DNA from: an uncultured Ruminococcus sp.
GTDB lineage: Bacteria > Bacillota > Clostridia > Oscillospirales > Acutalibacteraceae
Direction of reading: 5' to 3'
Assembly: GCA_902783815.1 (NCBI GenBank)
Contig: CACZSM010000279.1
Coordinates: 1-5,287, forward strand
DNA: 5,287 nt
Shown here: positions 1 to 5,287 of the stretch, in pieces
Position numbering within the stretch: position 1 is the stretch's first letter
Layout of the letters: every line of letters begins with the position of its first letter
The notes under the pieces: model-generated
The model's input: only the letters and a program-made list of their open reading frames with translations
What the model was told of the DNA's origin: nothing
Database searches by the model: none
Program-made: the position numbers and the translations under genes

Positions 1-7
1 AGTAAGA

Positions 8-131
8 TATGCTGTCCAAAGCATTGCGGCTTTGCCGCCATTTCGTTGCCTGTATTCCTCGATTTTTTGAAAATTGATTTCCGTGAAAATGACGGAGGGA
101 AATTGATCCGTGTCCAGGTTTTAAGAGAACC
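8..131 (+). repeat. Intergenic repeat, copy A, upstream of clpC (left end cut by window)
   Basis: This noncoding stretch is related to 4078-4166 read on the minus strand. Shared parts, in order, are TATGCT (8-13), TGCGGCTTT (25-33) and a 32-nt block (100-131) that matches 4078-4109 at 27 of 32 positions. The block ends in the near-palindrome GGTTTTAAGAGAACC (117-131). Copy A carries roughly 30 nt more than copy B in its middle. It also holds a small perfect hairpin, GCGGC-TTT-GCCGC (26-38). The element stops 13 nt before the clpC ribosome site, so it is either the clpC leader or contains its promoter. I see no convincing -35/-10 pair in 1-158, and no CtsR tandem heptamer or CIRCE palindrome. 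The rest of the element probably lies left of the window. Family identity is unknown to me. Confidence 0.7.
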
Positions 132-158
132 CCGTAAAAAGGAAAAGGAGGAAAGCCC

Positions 159-2606
159 ATGTTTGTATTTAAGGGTTTTACGGAAAAAGCTATTATTGCC
201 CTGAATCTTGCGATCAGCGCAGCTGAAAATATGCACCAGAATTATGTTGGCAGCGAACATATACTTCTTGGTCTTGTGAGAGAAAAAAACGGCGCTGCCG
301 GAAAAATTCTGCGTGATGCCGGTATCAGCGAAAGTATGATAGAGGATCTTATCAGGGAGTTCTCCGACAGCACCAGCCTGTCAGTACGCAGACTTACTCC
401 GGAGGACTTCACTCCCCGTACAAAAAGACTGCTTGAATATGCTGCCCTGAGTGCTTCAAAAATGGGCAGCGGCTATGTGGGTACGGAGCATCTGCTGCTT
501 GCTTTGCTCTCCGATAAGGATTGCTATGCCGTCAGGTTCCTTGATGAAGCGGATATCGATGCGGATGATCTTACTATGTCCCTGAATGAGCTTTTCGGCA
601 GTACGGGAAATAAAGCTCCCGAGGCTAAAAAAGATCACGGCAGATCTGATACAGCATCTGCCAATGTTGATAAATATGGAGTTGACCTTACAAAACAGGC
701 TCAAAAAGGTCAGATAGATCCAGTTATAGGTCGTCATGAGGAAATTGAAAGAGTTATACAGATACTTTCAAGGCGTACAAAAAATAATCCCTGTCTTATC
801 GGTGAACCGGGAGTGGGTAAAACAGCTATCGCAGAGGGTCTTGCACTTATGATAGCAGGCGGTAATGTCCCTGAACCGCTGAAGGATAAACGCATTATCT
901 CACTTGATCTTACGGGTATGGTCGCCGGTACAAAATACCGCGGTGAATTTGAGGACAGGATAAGCTCTGTAATTGATGAAGTAAAAAACGCCGGCAATAT
1001 AATTCTTTTTATAGATGAGCTTCATACAATAATAGGTACGGGCGCATCTGAGGGTTCATCTGATGCGGCAAATATCCTTAAACCGTCCCTTGCAAGAGGA
1101 GATTTTCAGGTCATAGGCGCTACAACTATAAATGAGTACCGCAAATATATAGAAAAGGATCCGGCGCTTGAAAGACGCTTTCAGCCTGTAAATGTAGGTG
1201 AACCGACTGAGGAGGAGGCCGTCTGCATATTGAAGGGTCTGAGGGATAAATATGAGGCTCATCATAAGGTGAGGATAACTGATGAGGCTATAGAATCAGC
1301 CGTAAAGCTGTCCGCAAGGTATATTGCCGACAGATTCCTTCCGGATAAGGCTATTGACCTTATTGATGAGGCTGCATCAAGAGTACGGCTGAGAGCCTAT
1401 ACTGCTCCGGATGATCTCAAAGAAATGGAAAACAGGATAAAACAGCTTGAAGAGGAAAAAGCGGAGGCTGTCAATAATCAGGATTTTGAGAGAGCTGCCG
1501 GGATACGGGATGAACAGAAAAAGCTGCGCAGGGAGCTTGAGGATAAAAAACAAAGCTGGGAGCAGAAAAATGCTCACCTTGACGGAGAGGTAAATGTTGA
1601 GGATATCGCGCAGATAGTTTCCGGCTGGACAGGAATACCCGTAGTACAGCTGACAAAGGAGGAAAGCCGCCGTCTTCTGGAGCTTGAAAGCATACTGCAC
1701 GAGAGGATAATCGGTCAGGATGAAGCTGTTACTGCTGTTTCAAGGGCAATACGCAGAGGAAGAGTCGGTCTGAAGGATCCGGACAGACCCATAGGATCGT
1801 TTATTTTCCTGGGGCCTACGGGCGTAGGAAAAACAGAGCTTACAAAGGCACTTGCCGGAGCGATATTCGGTGATGAAACATCCATGATAAGGCTTGATAT
1901 GTCTGAATTCATGGAAAAGCATACAGTTTCCAAGCTGATAGGATCTCCTCCGGGATATGTAGGCTTTGACGAGGGCGGACAGCTTACAGAGGCTGTGCGC
2001 CGGAGACCGTATTCAGTAATACTTTTTGATGAGATAGAAAAGGCTCATCCTGATGTATTCAATATGCTTTTGCAGATACTTGATGACGGCAGACTTACGG
2101 ACAGTCAGGGACGGCATATCAATTTCCGCAATACGATAATTATAATGACATCAAATGTTGGTGCAAGGCTGATAACGGAAAAGCAGAAAAGTCTGGGATT
2201 TTCGCCTGTAAGTGATAACTCCGCAGACGCCGAAAGAATGAGGGAAAATGTACTCGGAGAGCTTAAACAGCTTTTCAAGCCGGAATTCCTGAACAGAGTG
2301 GATGACATAATAGTATTCAATAAGCTGACGGAGGACAATATATGCCGGATAGCCCGTAATATGCTTGGAGATCTTTCACTGCGGCTGAAGGAGCTTGAAA
2401 TAGATGCCGAGTTTACGGATGATGCGGTAAAGGCAGCAGCCGCAGACGGCTTTGACGATATTTACGGTGCAAGACCGCTGAAAAGATCAATACAGACGAA
2501 GATCGAGGATCCGATATCAGAGAAGATGCTTGACGGTTCACTGAAGAGCGGAGATCACCTCATCTGCGGATTCGAGGACGGCAAATTTACATTCAGGACA
2601 GAATAA
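159..2606 (+). CDS. clpC: ATP-dependent Clp protease ATP-binding subunit ClpC
   Basis: This is a hexameric cytoplasmic AAA+ unfoldase. By family knowledge it unfolds damaged or adaptor-delivered proteins and threads them into the ClpP peptidase. The 815 residues are full length for ClpC. Two N-terminal Clp_N repeats (about 7-57 and 84-134) are followed by a polar linker (148-170). The first AAA domain has Walker A GEPGVGKT (215-222), Walker B with D286/E287, pore-loop Y260 and arginines 339-340. A UVR-type coiled middle segment (about 425-470) marks ClpC rather than ClpB or ClpA. The second AAA domain has GPTGVGKT (552-559), Walker B D624/E625, pore motif GYVG (599-602) and the sensor-2 motif GARPLKR (769-775). 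LGF at 679-681 fits the ClpP-docking loop, so a protease partner is expected. The start is set by AAGGAGG at 145-151, 7 nt before ATG. No ctsR, mcsA or mcsB gene lies within the 158 bp visible upstream. No key residue is missing. Confidence 0.96.
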   Translation: MFVFKGFTEKAIIALNLAISAAENMHQNYVGSEHILLGLVREKNGAAGKILRDAGISESMIEDLIREFSDSTSLSVRRLTPEDFTPRTKRLLEYAALSASKMGSGYVGTEHLLLALLSDKDCYAVRFLDEADIDADDLTMSLNELFGSTGNKAPEAKKDHGRSDTASANVDKYGVDLTKQAQKGQIDPVIGRHEEIERVIQILSRRTKNNPCLIGEPGVGKTAIAEGLALMIAGGNVPEPLKDKRIISLDLTGMVAGTKYRGEFEDRISSVIDEVKNAGNIILFIDELHTIIGTGASEGSSDAANILKPSLARGDFQVIGATTINEYRKYIEKDPALERRFQPVNVGEPTEEEAVCILKGLRDKYEAHHKVRITDEAIESAVKLSARYIADRFLPDKAIDLIDEAASRVRLRAYTAPDDLKEMENRIKQLEEEKAEAVNNQDFERAAGIRDEQKKLRRELEDKKQSWEQKNAHLDGEVNVEDIAQIVSGWTGIPVVQLTKEESRRLLELESILHERIIGQDEAVTAVSRAIRRGRVGLKDPDRPIGSFIFLGPTGVGKTELTKALAGAIFGDETSMIRLDMSEFMEKHTVSKLIGSPPGYVGFDEGGQLTEAVRRRPYSVILFDEIEKAHPDVFNMLLQILDDGRLTDSQGRHINFRNTIIIMTSNVGARLITEKQKSLGFSPVSDNSADAERMRENVLGELKQLFKPEFLNRVDDIIVFNKLTEDNICRIARNMLGDLSLRLKELEIDAEFTDDAVKAAAADGFDDIYGARPLKRSIQTKIEDPISEKMLDGSLKSGDHLICGFEDGKFTFRTE

Positions 2607-2610
2607 CAGT

Positions 2611-2652
2611 AAAAAAGGGCTGTGAAGAAGTGACAATTTCTTCACAGCCTTT
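2611..2652. terminator. Bidirectional intrinsic terminator between clpC and the metF unit
   Basis: A perfect 12-bp stem (2618-2629 with 2638-2649, GGCTGTGAAGAA and its complement) can extend by further inner pairs to a tight loop. It begins 11 nt after the clpC stop and lies 19 nt beyond the stop of the leftward small membrane gene. Read leftward, the stem is followed by six T (complement of A 2611-2616), a good intrinsic terminator. Read rightward, it is followed by only TTT then GATATT, so it is weaker for clpC. Its position between convergent genes supports the call. Confidence 0.88.
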
Positions 2653-2668
2653 GATATTATTACAGTGG

Positions 2669-3109
2669 TCATACAAACAGCCAAGCGATATATCCGGCTA
2701 ATATACCGGATGCAAACGACAGTACAGTACACAGGAGTACAAGTCTGATCTTTTGTTCTTTAGTACGGGGTACAATGACCTTACCGGATCTTTTATTTAT
2801 TGTAATTTCAGTTTCTATCGGAAAATTTGCCGCTGCTCCGCCGGCTGCCGGAGCATATTTTGTACATTTATGTTTTTTGCCCTTATATTCCCATTCATAT
2901 ACTGCTGCTGAAACAATTTCTCCGTTTTCATCCTTATCCTTTGAAGTGATACCTGCAAGATGTGCTTTTGCTATAGCTTCATCAGGCATCAGTTTTGTAC
3001 CCTGGAGTCTTTTCAGCCGTGGTTTTGCAATAAGCATTATCGTAATCATTTCCATTATCAGGACAGTGCTGAAAGACAGTATAATTACTCTGATATCCAG
3101 AAGAATCAC
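2669..3109 (-). CDS. Small protein with two membrane segments, unknown function, downstream of metF
   Basis: I do not recognise a named family. The 146 residues have a hydrophobic N-terminal segment (about 8-28), a soluble middle of about 90 residues and a hydrophobic C-terminal helix (about 121-146). Positive clusters (KPRLKR after the first helix, K/R-rich residues before the second) suggest the middle faces the cytoplasm. The middle includes VYEWEYKGKKHK and, near its end, TINKRSGKVI. This loosely recalls DUF3592-like two-helix proteins, where a Y-x-Y-x-x-x-G-K strand is common, but this is only a resemblance. The start is uncertain. GTG at 3109-3107 lies one codon (AGG) after the metF TAA and in the same frame. 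The best ribosome-site match, AAAGGGTGAT, overlaps that GTG, so initiation could be at CTG three codons later, or by re-initiation after metF. ATG at residue 19 has no ribosome site. It is likely co-transcribed with metF and ends before a strong leftward terminator. Confidence 0.72.
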   Translation of the reverse strand: MILLDIRVIILSFSTVLIMEMITIMLIAKPRLKRLQGTKLMPDEAIAKAHLAGITSKDKDENGEIVSAAVYEWEYKGKKHKCTKYAPAAGGAAANFPIETEITINKRSGKVIVPRTKEQKIRLVLLCTVLSFASGILAGYIAWLFV

Positions 3110-3112
3110 CCT

Positions 3113-4003
3113 TTATCTGTTAAAATCCTTTCCAAGTATATCTGAAAGCCTGTCAAGGATAGCCTTTGCGACATCCGGCTTATTCATCGAATATACATGG
3201 ACATTAGTTATGCCGTTTGCATACAGGTCGATTATCTGGTCTGTAGCGTAGGCAATACCTGCCTGCTTCATTGCATCGGGATCCGAGCCGAAGTAGTCAA
3301 CAATGCTTTTGAATCTTTGTGGCATAAACGATCCGGAAAGCTTTATTGCTCTTTCCACCTGTTTTGCATTGGTTATAGGCATTATTCCGGGTATTACAGG
3401 TACTGTTACGCCTGCCTCACGGAGCTTGTACATAAAATTAAAAAACAGGTTATTGTCAAATATCATTTGTGTTGTAAGGAAGTCTGCGCCGGCATCGACC
3501 TTTTCTTTAAGGTGCAGTATATCCTGTTTCTGATCCGGGCTTTCGGGGTGTATTTCCGGATAGCAGGCTGCTCCGATACAGAAATCCCTGTTGCTTTCCT
3601 TTAGTTCCCGGATAAGCTGGATCGCATACTGATACGCCCATTTTGAACGGTCAGTTTTTTCAAGTTCAGGGGTAAGGTCACCGCGCAGAGCCATTACATT
3701 TTTTATACCTGCATTTACCATAGCGTCTATCTGCTTTTCGACGGTTTCCTTTGTTGACGAAACACAGGTAAGATGTGCAAGAGTAGGCACTCCGAAGCGA
3801 TCCTTTATATTTCTTGCAATTTCGAGAGTATAGCGGCTTGTACCTCCTCCAGCGCCGTAAGTAACGCTCATGAATGAGGGTTTACATTCTGCGATCTCCT
3901 CAGTTGCAGTTTTTACGCTTTCAAAAGCAGTTTCCTGTTTTGGCGGAAAGACCTCAAATGACAGTGACATTTTATGATCCTTCAATATATCTATTATTTT
4001 CAT
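3113..4003 (-). CDS. metF: 5,10-methylenetetrahydrofolate reductase
   Basis: This flavoprotein reduces 5,10-methylene-THF to 5-methyl-THF, the methyl donor for methionine synthesis, in the cytoplasm. The 296 residues match the usual bacterial MetF length (a single FAD-binding TIM barrel without the eukaryotic regulatory domain). Visible family motifs in order are SFEVFPPK (15-22), VTYGAGGGTS (47-56), HLTCVS (77-82), NVMALRGD (102-109), CYPEIHPES (147-155), FLTTQMIFD (175-183) and PVIPGIMPI (202-210). E17, D109 and Q179 correspond by motif position to E. coli Glu28, Asp120 and Gln183, residues known to matter for catalysis or flavin and folate contact. The start ATG is preceded by GGAGG (4014-4018) with a 10-nt gap. 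No methionine synthase or other folate gene adjoins it here. The downstream partner is the small membrane protein, 3 nt away. I see no SAM-I riboswitch or T-box in the 262 nt upstream. The electron donor (NADH or ferredoxin) cannot be told from sequence. Confidence 0.95.
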   Translation of the reverse strand: MKIIDILKDHKMSLSFEVFPPKQETAFESVKTATEEIAECKPSFMSVTYGAGGGTSRYTLEIARNIKDRFGVPTLAHLTCVSSTKETVEKQIDAMVNAGIKNVMALRGDLTPELEKTDRSKWAYQYAIQLIRELKESNRDFCIGAACYPEIHPESPDQKQDILHLKEKVDAGADFLTTQMIFDNNLFFNFMYKLREAGVTVPVIPGIMPITNAKQVERAIKLSGSFMPQRFKSIVDYFGSDPDAMKQAGIAYATDQIIDLYANGITNVHVYSMNKPDVAKAILDRLSDILGKDFNR

Positions 4004-4031
4004 GTATTTGTTTCCTCCGGGATTAATTTTT

Positions 4032-4061
4032 AGAATATCAGTATATTGTTATGGTCTGCAA
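4032..4061 (-). promoter_or_regulatory. Possible sigma-A-type promoter for metF
   Basis: On the minus strand TTGCAG (4061-4056) and TATTCT (4037-4032) are separated by 18 nt. They lie between the end of repeat copy B and the metF ribosome site. Predicted transcription would begin near 4024, giving a leader of only about 20 nt. Both boxes depart from consensus at two positions, so this is a modest candidate. Read-through from the Nudix gene or a promoter inside the repeat are alternatives. Confidence 0.4.
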
Positions 4062-4077
4062 ATTTGTTTTCTTTATA

Positions 4078-4216
4078 GGTTCTCTGAAAACCGGGAGACG
4101 AATCAGTTTGCATCCGTAAATTTTTTGTAGGCGAGGCGTAAAGCCGCAGTAATACTGTAAAGCATACGGGAAAAATGACAGCAAAATTATCGTGAAGGAG
4201 GTTTTCGGAGGTTCCC
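4078..4216 (-). repeat. Intergenic repeat, copy B, with inverted end arms
   Basis: Read on the minus strand, this noncoding segment starts with GGGAACCTCCGAAAACC (4216-4200) and ends with GGTTTTCAGAGAACC (4092-4078). The end segment GGTTTTCAGAG can pair with CTCCGAAAACC of the start at 10 of 11 positions, closing a loop of just over 100 nt. Positions 4078-4109 match 100-131 (copy A) at 27 of 32 positions. TGCGGCTTT (4148-4140) and TATGCT (4166-4161) also recur in copy A in the same order. The orientation relative to the downstream gene (metF) is the same as for copy A and clpC. A 65-codon open frame across this element is not credible as a gene. It could be a miniature inverted-repeat element, a REP-like sequence or a structured RNA. 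Confidence 0.72.
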
Positions 4217-4224
4217 TTTACACA

Positions 4225-4262
4225 CATAGAAGGTATATTTCCGTGAAAATATACCTTCTATG
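4225..4262 (-). terminator. Perfect 16-bp hairpin after the Nudix gene, probable terminator or 3' stabiliser
   Basis: Positions 4225-4240 pair perfectly with 4247-4262 around a 6-nt loop (4241-4246). The hairpin begins 3 nt past the Nudix stop codon and lies before repeat copy B. Neither strand has a proper T-run after it: leftward it is followed by TGTGTAAAGG and rightward by ATTTTACG. It is therefore not a classical intrinsic terminator. Position argues for a 3'-end role, either weak termination or protection of the message end. It may also belong to the neighbouring repeat. Confidence 0.5.
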
Positions 4263-4265
4263 ATT

Positions 4266-4970
4266 TTACGCTCCGTTTTTCATTTTCTTATAGAGTATCT
4301 TACGGACTTCTCTGAGGATATTTGTATCATTTTCGTGACGGCACATCTGCATTGCCTCATCTACTGTTACCCACAAGTAATAATCTATTTCAGCCTGTTG
4401 TACGCTGACTATACTTTTTTCTGCTTTTGCAAGGAAGAACACAGCAGTTTTGCGTATTTTACCAAATGGGCGGTAGCTGCTTATCTGTCGGAACCCAGGT
4501 ATTATTGTTACTGTAAGGCCAGTTTCCTCTTTTATTTCTCTGAGAGCCGTTTGTTGTTCACTTTCTCCGCTTTCGATATGGCCTTTAGGGAATGTCCAGC
4601 ACTTGCCGTTATGGTTTTTTACGAGAAGTATTTTTATATCCTTGCGGTCATTTTGTCTATAAATAACGGCTCCGCAGGATTTCTCATAAATACAGGTTAT
4701 TTTACGGAAGTTGATAGATGTATGTTCCAGTCGTTCTATAATTTCCGGTTCATAGAAGACCTCATTTTCCGGAGAAGCGATAAGTCTTGTCTGAGCGCTT
4801 GTATCGCCTGTTGCGGCGGCGATTATTGTACAGTCGATCTCGCCGTGGATCTCATGGTTAGTAATGATATACACCCTACGCATATCGCAGCTGCCGACTA
4901 TATTTCCGGAATACAGTCGTCTTTCGGCAAGAGTGCCGAAAACTTCTATTGTAACATTTTTGCCGAGCAT
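4266..4970 (-). CDS. Nudix hydrolase with N-terminal accessory domain
   Basis: This is a cytoplasmic pyrophosphohydrolase of the Nudix superfamily, which cleaves nucleoside diphosphates linked to another moiety using Mg2+ or Mn2+. The C-terminal domain (about 96-230) carries a complete Nudix box G-x5-E-x7-REIKEETGL at 130-152, with G130, E136, R144, E145, E148 and E149 all present. It also has CGAVIYR (99-105) and WTFPKG (125-130), typical of diadenosine-tetraphosphatase-like members. The exact substrate cannot be assigned. About 95 residues precede it, opening MLGKNVTIEV. From memory, Firmicute proteins with an MLGK-V-x-V start and a CxYEKSCGAV-like junction form a two-domain group, and this one fits; I believe the N-domain is pyrophosphatase-like, but that is recall, not proof. 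The start ATG follows GGAGG (4979-4983) at 8 nt. It is probably its own transcription unit, from the promoter at 5061-5089. Confidence 0.9.
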   Translation of the reverse strand: MLGKNVTIEVFGTLAERRLYSGNIVGSCDMRRVYIITNHEIHGEIDCTIIAAATGDTSAQTRLIASPENEVFYEPEIIERLEHTSINFRKITCIYEKSCGAVIYRQNDRKDIKILLVKNHNGKCWTFPKGHIESGESEQQTALREIKEETGLTVTIIPGFRQISSYRPFGKIRKTAVFFLAKAEKSIVSVQQAEIDYYLWVTVDEAMQMCRHENDTNILREVRKILYKKMKNGA

Positions 4971-5060
4971 CGGCTCTCCCTCCCGTCAGATGAATTATGA
5001 ACAAAGCGACTGGTGATATCTGGTACCACACGGGTACAAGCCTCCCATTCTTATAACATC

Positions 5061-5089
5061 ATTATAATTCATTTTAAGAGAAAAAACAA
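5061..5089 (-). promoter_or_regulatory. Strong sigma-A-type promoter for the Nudix gene
   Basis: On the minus strand TTGTTT (5089-5084) and a perfect TATAAT (5066-5061) are 17 nt apart, in AT-rich DNA directly upstream of the Nudix gene. Transcription would begin near 5053, giving a leader of about 80 nt. That leader holds a short hairpin (GTACC with GGTAC, 5023-5037, 5-nt loop) and ends in the GGGAGGG ribosome site. No known riboswitch class is evident in it. Confidence 0.75.
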
Positions 5090-5287
5090 CATTACAATAA
5101 TACAAACTTAAGCAGTTTACAAAAGAAATATTTATTCAATTAATGCAATTATCCACCTCAGTTTTATCATTGATGTACATAATACCAGTGTGAAACCGTA
5201 TTTTTTTAGGTGGGCGACAATTCACCCCGTCAGGTTTACTCCTGACGGGGCGGTAAAGATTGTTTACGAACCGATCAATGCAGCATA
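5090..5287. other. AT-rich noncoding stretch ending in two adjacent hairpins
   Basis: Together with the Nudix leader this makes more than 300 bases without a gene. Positions 5090-5200 are AT-rich with no credible frame on either strand. After a run of seven T near 5201-5207 there is a perfect 10-bp hairpin, CCCCGTCAGG (5225-5234) with CCTGACGGGG (5241-5250) and loop TTTACT. A second, weaker one follows at once (GTAAA 5253-5257 with TTTAC 5263-5267). No T-run follows the strong hairpin on either strand, so it is not a standard terminator. It could be the start of a structured RNA, the leader of a gene beyond the window or part of another intergenic repeat. Confidence 0.5.

Noticed and set aside
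1377..1700. Several minus-strand frames inside clpC, the longest 107 codons
   Set aside because: All lie within a full-length, fully conserved clpC and show no motif or ribosome site.
2775..3251. A 158-codon plus-strand frame opposite the small membrane gene and the metF end
   Set aside because: The minus-strand reading has a coherent two-helix protein and the real metF C-terminus; the plus-strand frame is low-complexity hydrophobic and spans both genes.
4030..4227. A 65-codon minus-strand frame between the Nudix gene and metF
   Set aside because: It runs through repeat copy B and the putative metF promoter, starts within the arm of a hairpin, and has no domain or sensible ribosome site.
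4004..4265. Possible SAM riboswitch upstream of metF
   Set aside because: The minus strand lacks the conserved SAM-I core and its start motif, and no terminator with a T-run precedes metF.
4260..5000. A 246-codon open frame on the plus strand opposite the Nudix gene
   Set aside because: It is antisense to a gene with a complete Nudix box, good ribosome site and strong promoter. Its translation is rich in Cys, Phe and Tyr with no recognisable domain.
5011..5040. TGGTACC in the Nudix leader, resembling the core of a T-box
   Set aside because: The leader is only about 80 nt, with no Stem I, no terminator/antiterminator pair and no amino-acid-related gene downstream. GGTACC is also a simple palindrome that arises by chance.
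5149..5157. TTATCCACC, one base from a DnaA box
   Set aside because: A single imperfect box with no cluster, no unwinding element and no dnaA/dnaN neighbours is not evidence of an origin.

Overview
The window looks like chromosomal DNA from a moderately low-GC Firmicute. Codon use, strong GGAGG-type ribosome sites, a ClpC-type (UVR-containing) Clp ATPase and a Firmicute-style two-domain Nudix protein suggest a clostridial lineage. Ruminococcus or a relative in the Oscillospiraceae is my best guess, but this is inference from style and not from a marker gene.

Layout. Positions 1-158 are noncoding and hold the right part of an intergenic repeat (copy A) that runs up to the ribosome site of clpC. 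The clpC gene (159-2606, +) encodes a complete 815-residue AAA+ unfoldase. It converges on a leftward unit, and a hairpin at 2618-2649 sits between them as a shared terminator. The leftward unit is metF (3113-4003, -; methylenetetrahydrofolate reductase) followed 3 nt later, in the same reading frame, by a small protein with two membrane segments (2669-3109, -). Between metF and the next gene (4004-4265) are a possible metF promoter, a second copy of the intergenic repeat (copy B, 4078-4216) and a 16-bp perfect hairpin. The gene at 4266-4970 (-) is a Nudix hydrolase with an extra N-terminal domain, driven by a near-consensus promoter at 5061-5089. The last ~200 bases are AT-rich noncoding DNA ending in two adjacent hairpins.

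Functionally these are housekeeping genes: protein quality control (ClpC, presumably with ClpP), one-carbon/methionine metabolism (MetF) and nucleotide clean-up (Nudix). They do not form one pathway. I see no mobile-element gene, CRISPR array, tRNA, rRNA or defence system. The most notable item is the repeat pair: copies A and B share a 32-nt block (27/32 identical) plus further upstream similarity. Each lies upstream of a gene in the same orientation as that gene, and copy B is bounded by inverted arms able to pair over 10 of 11 positions.
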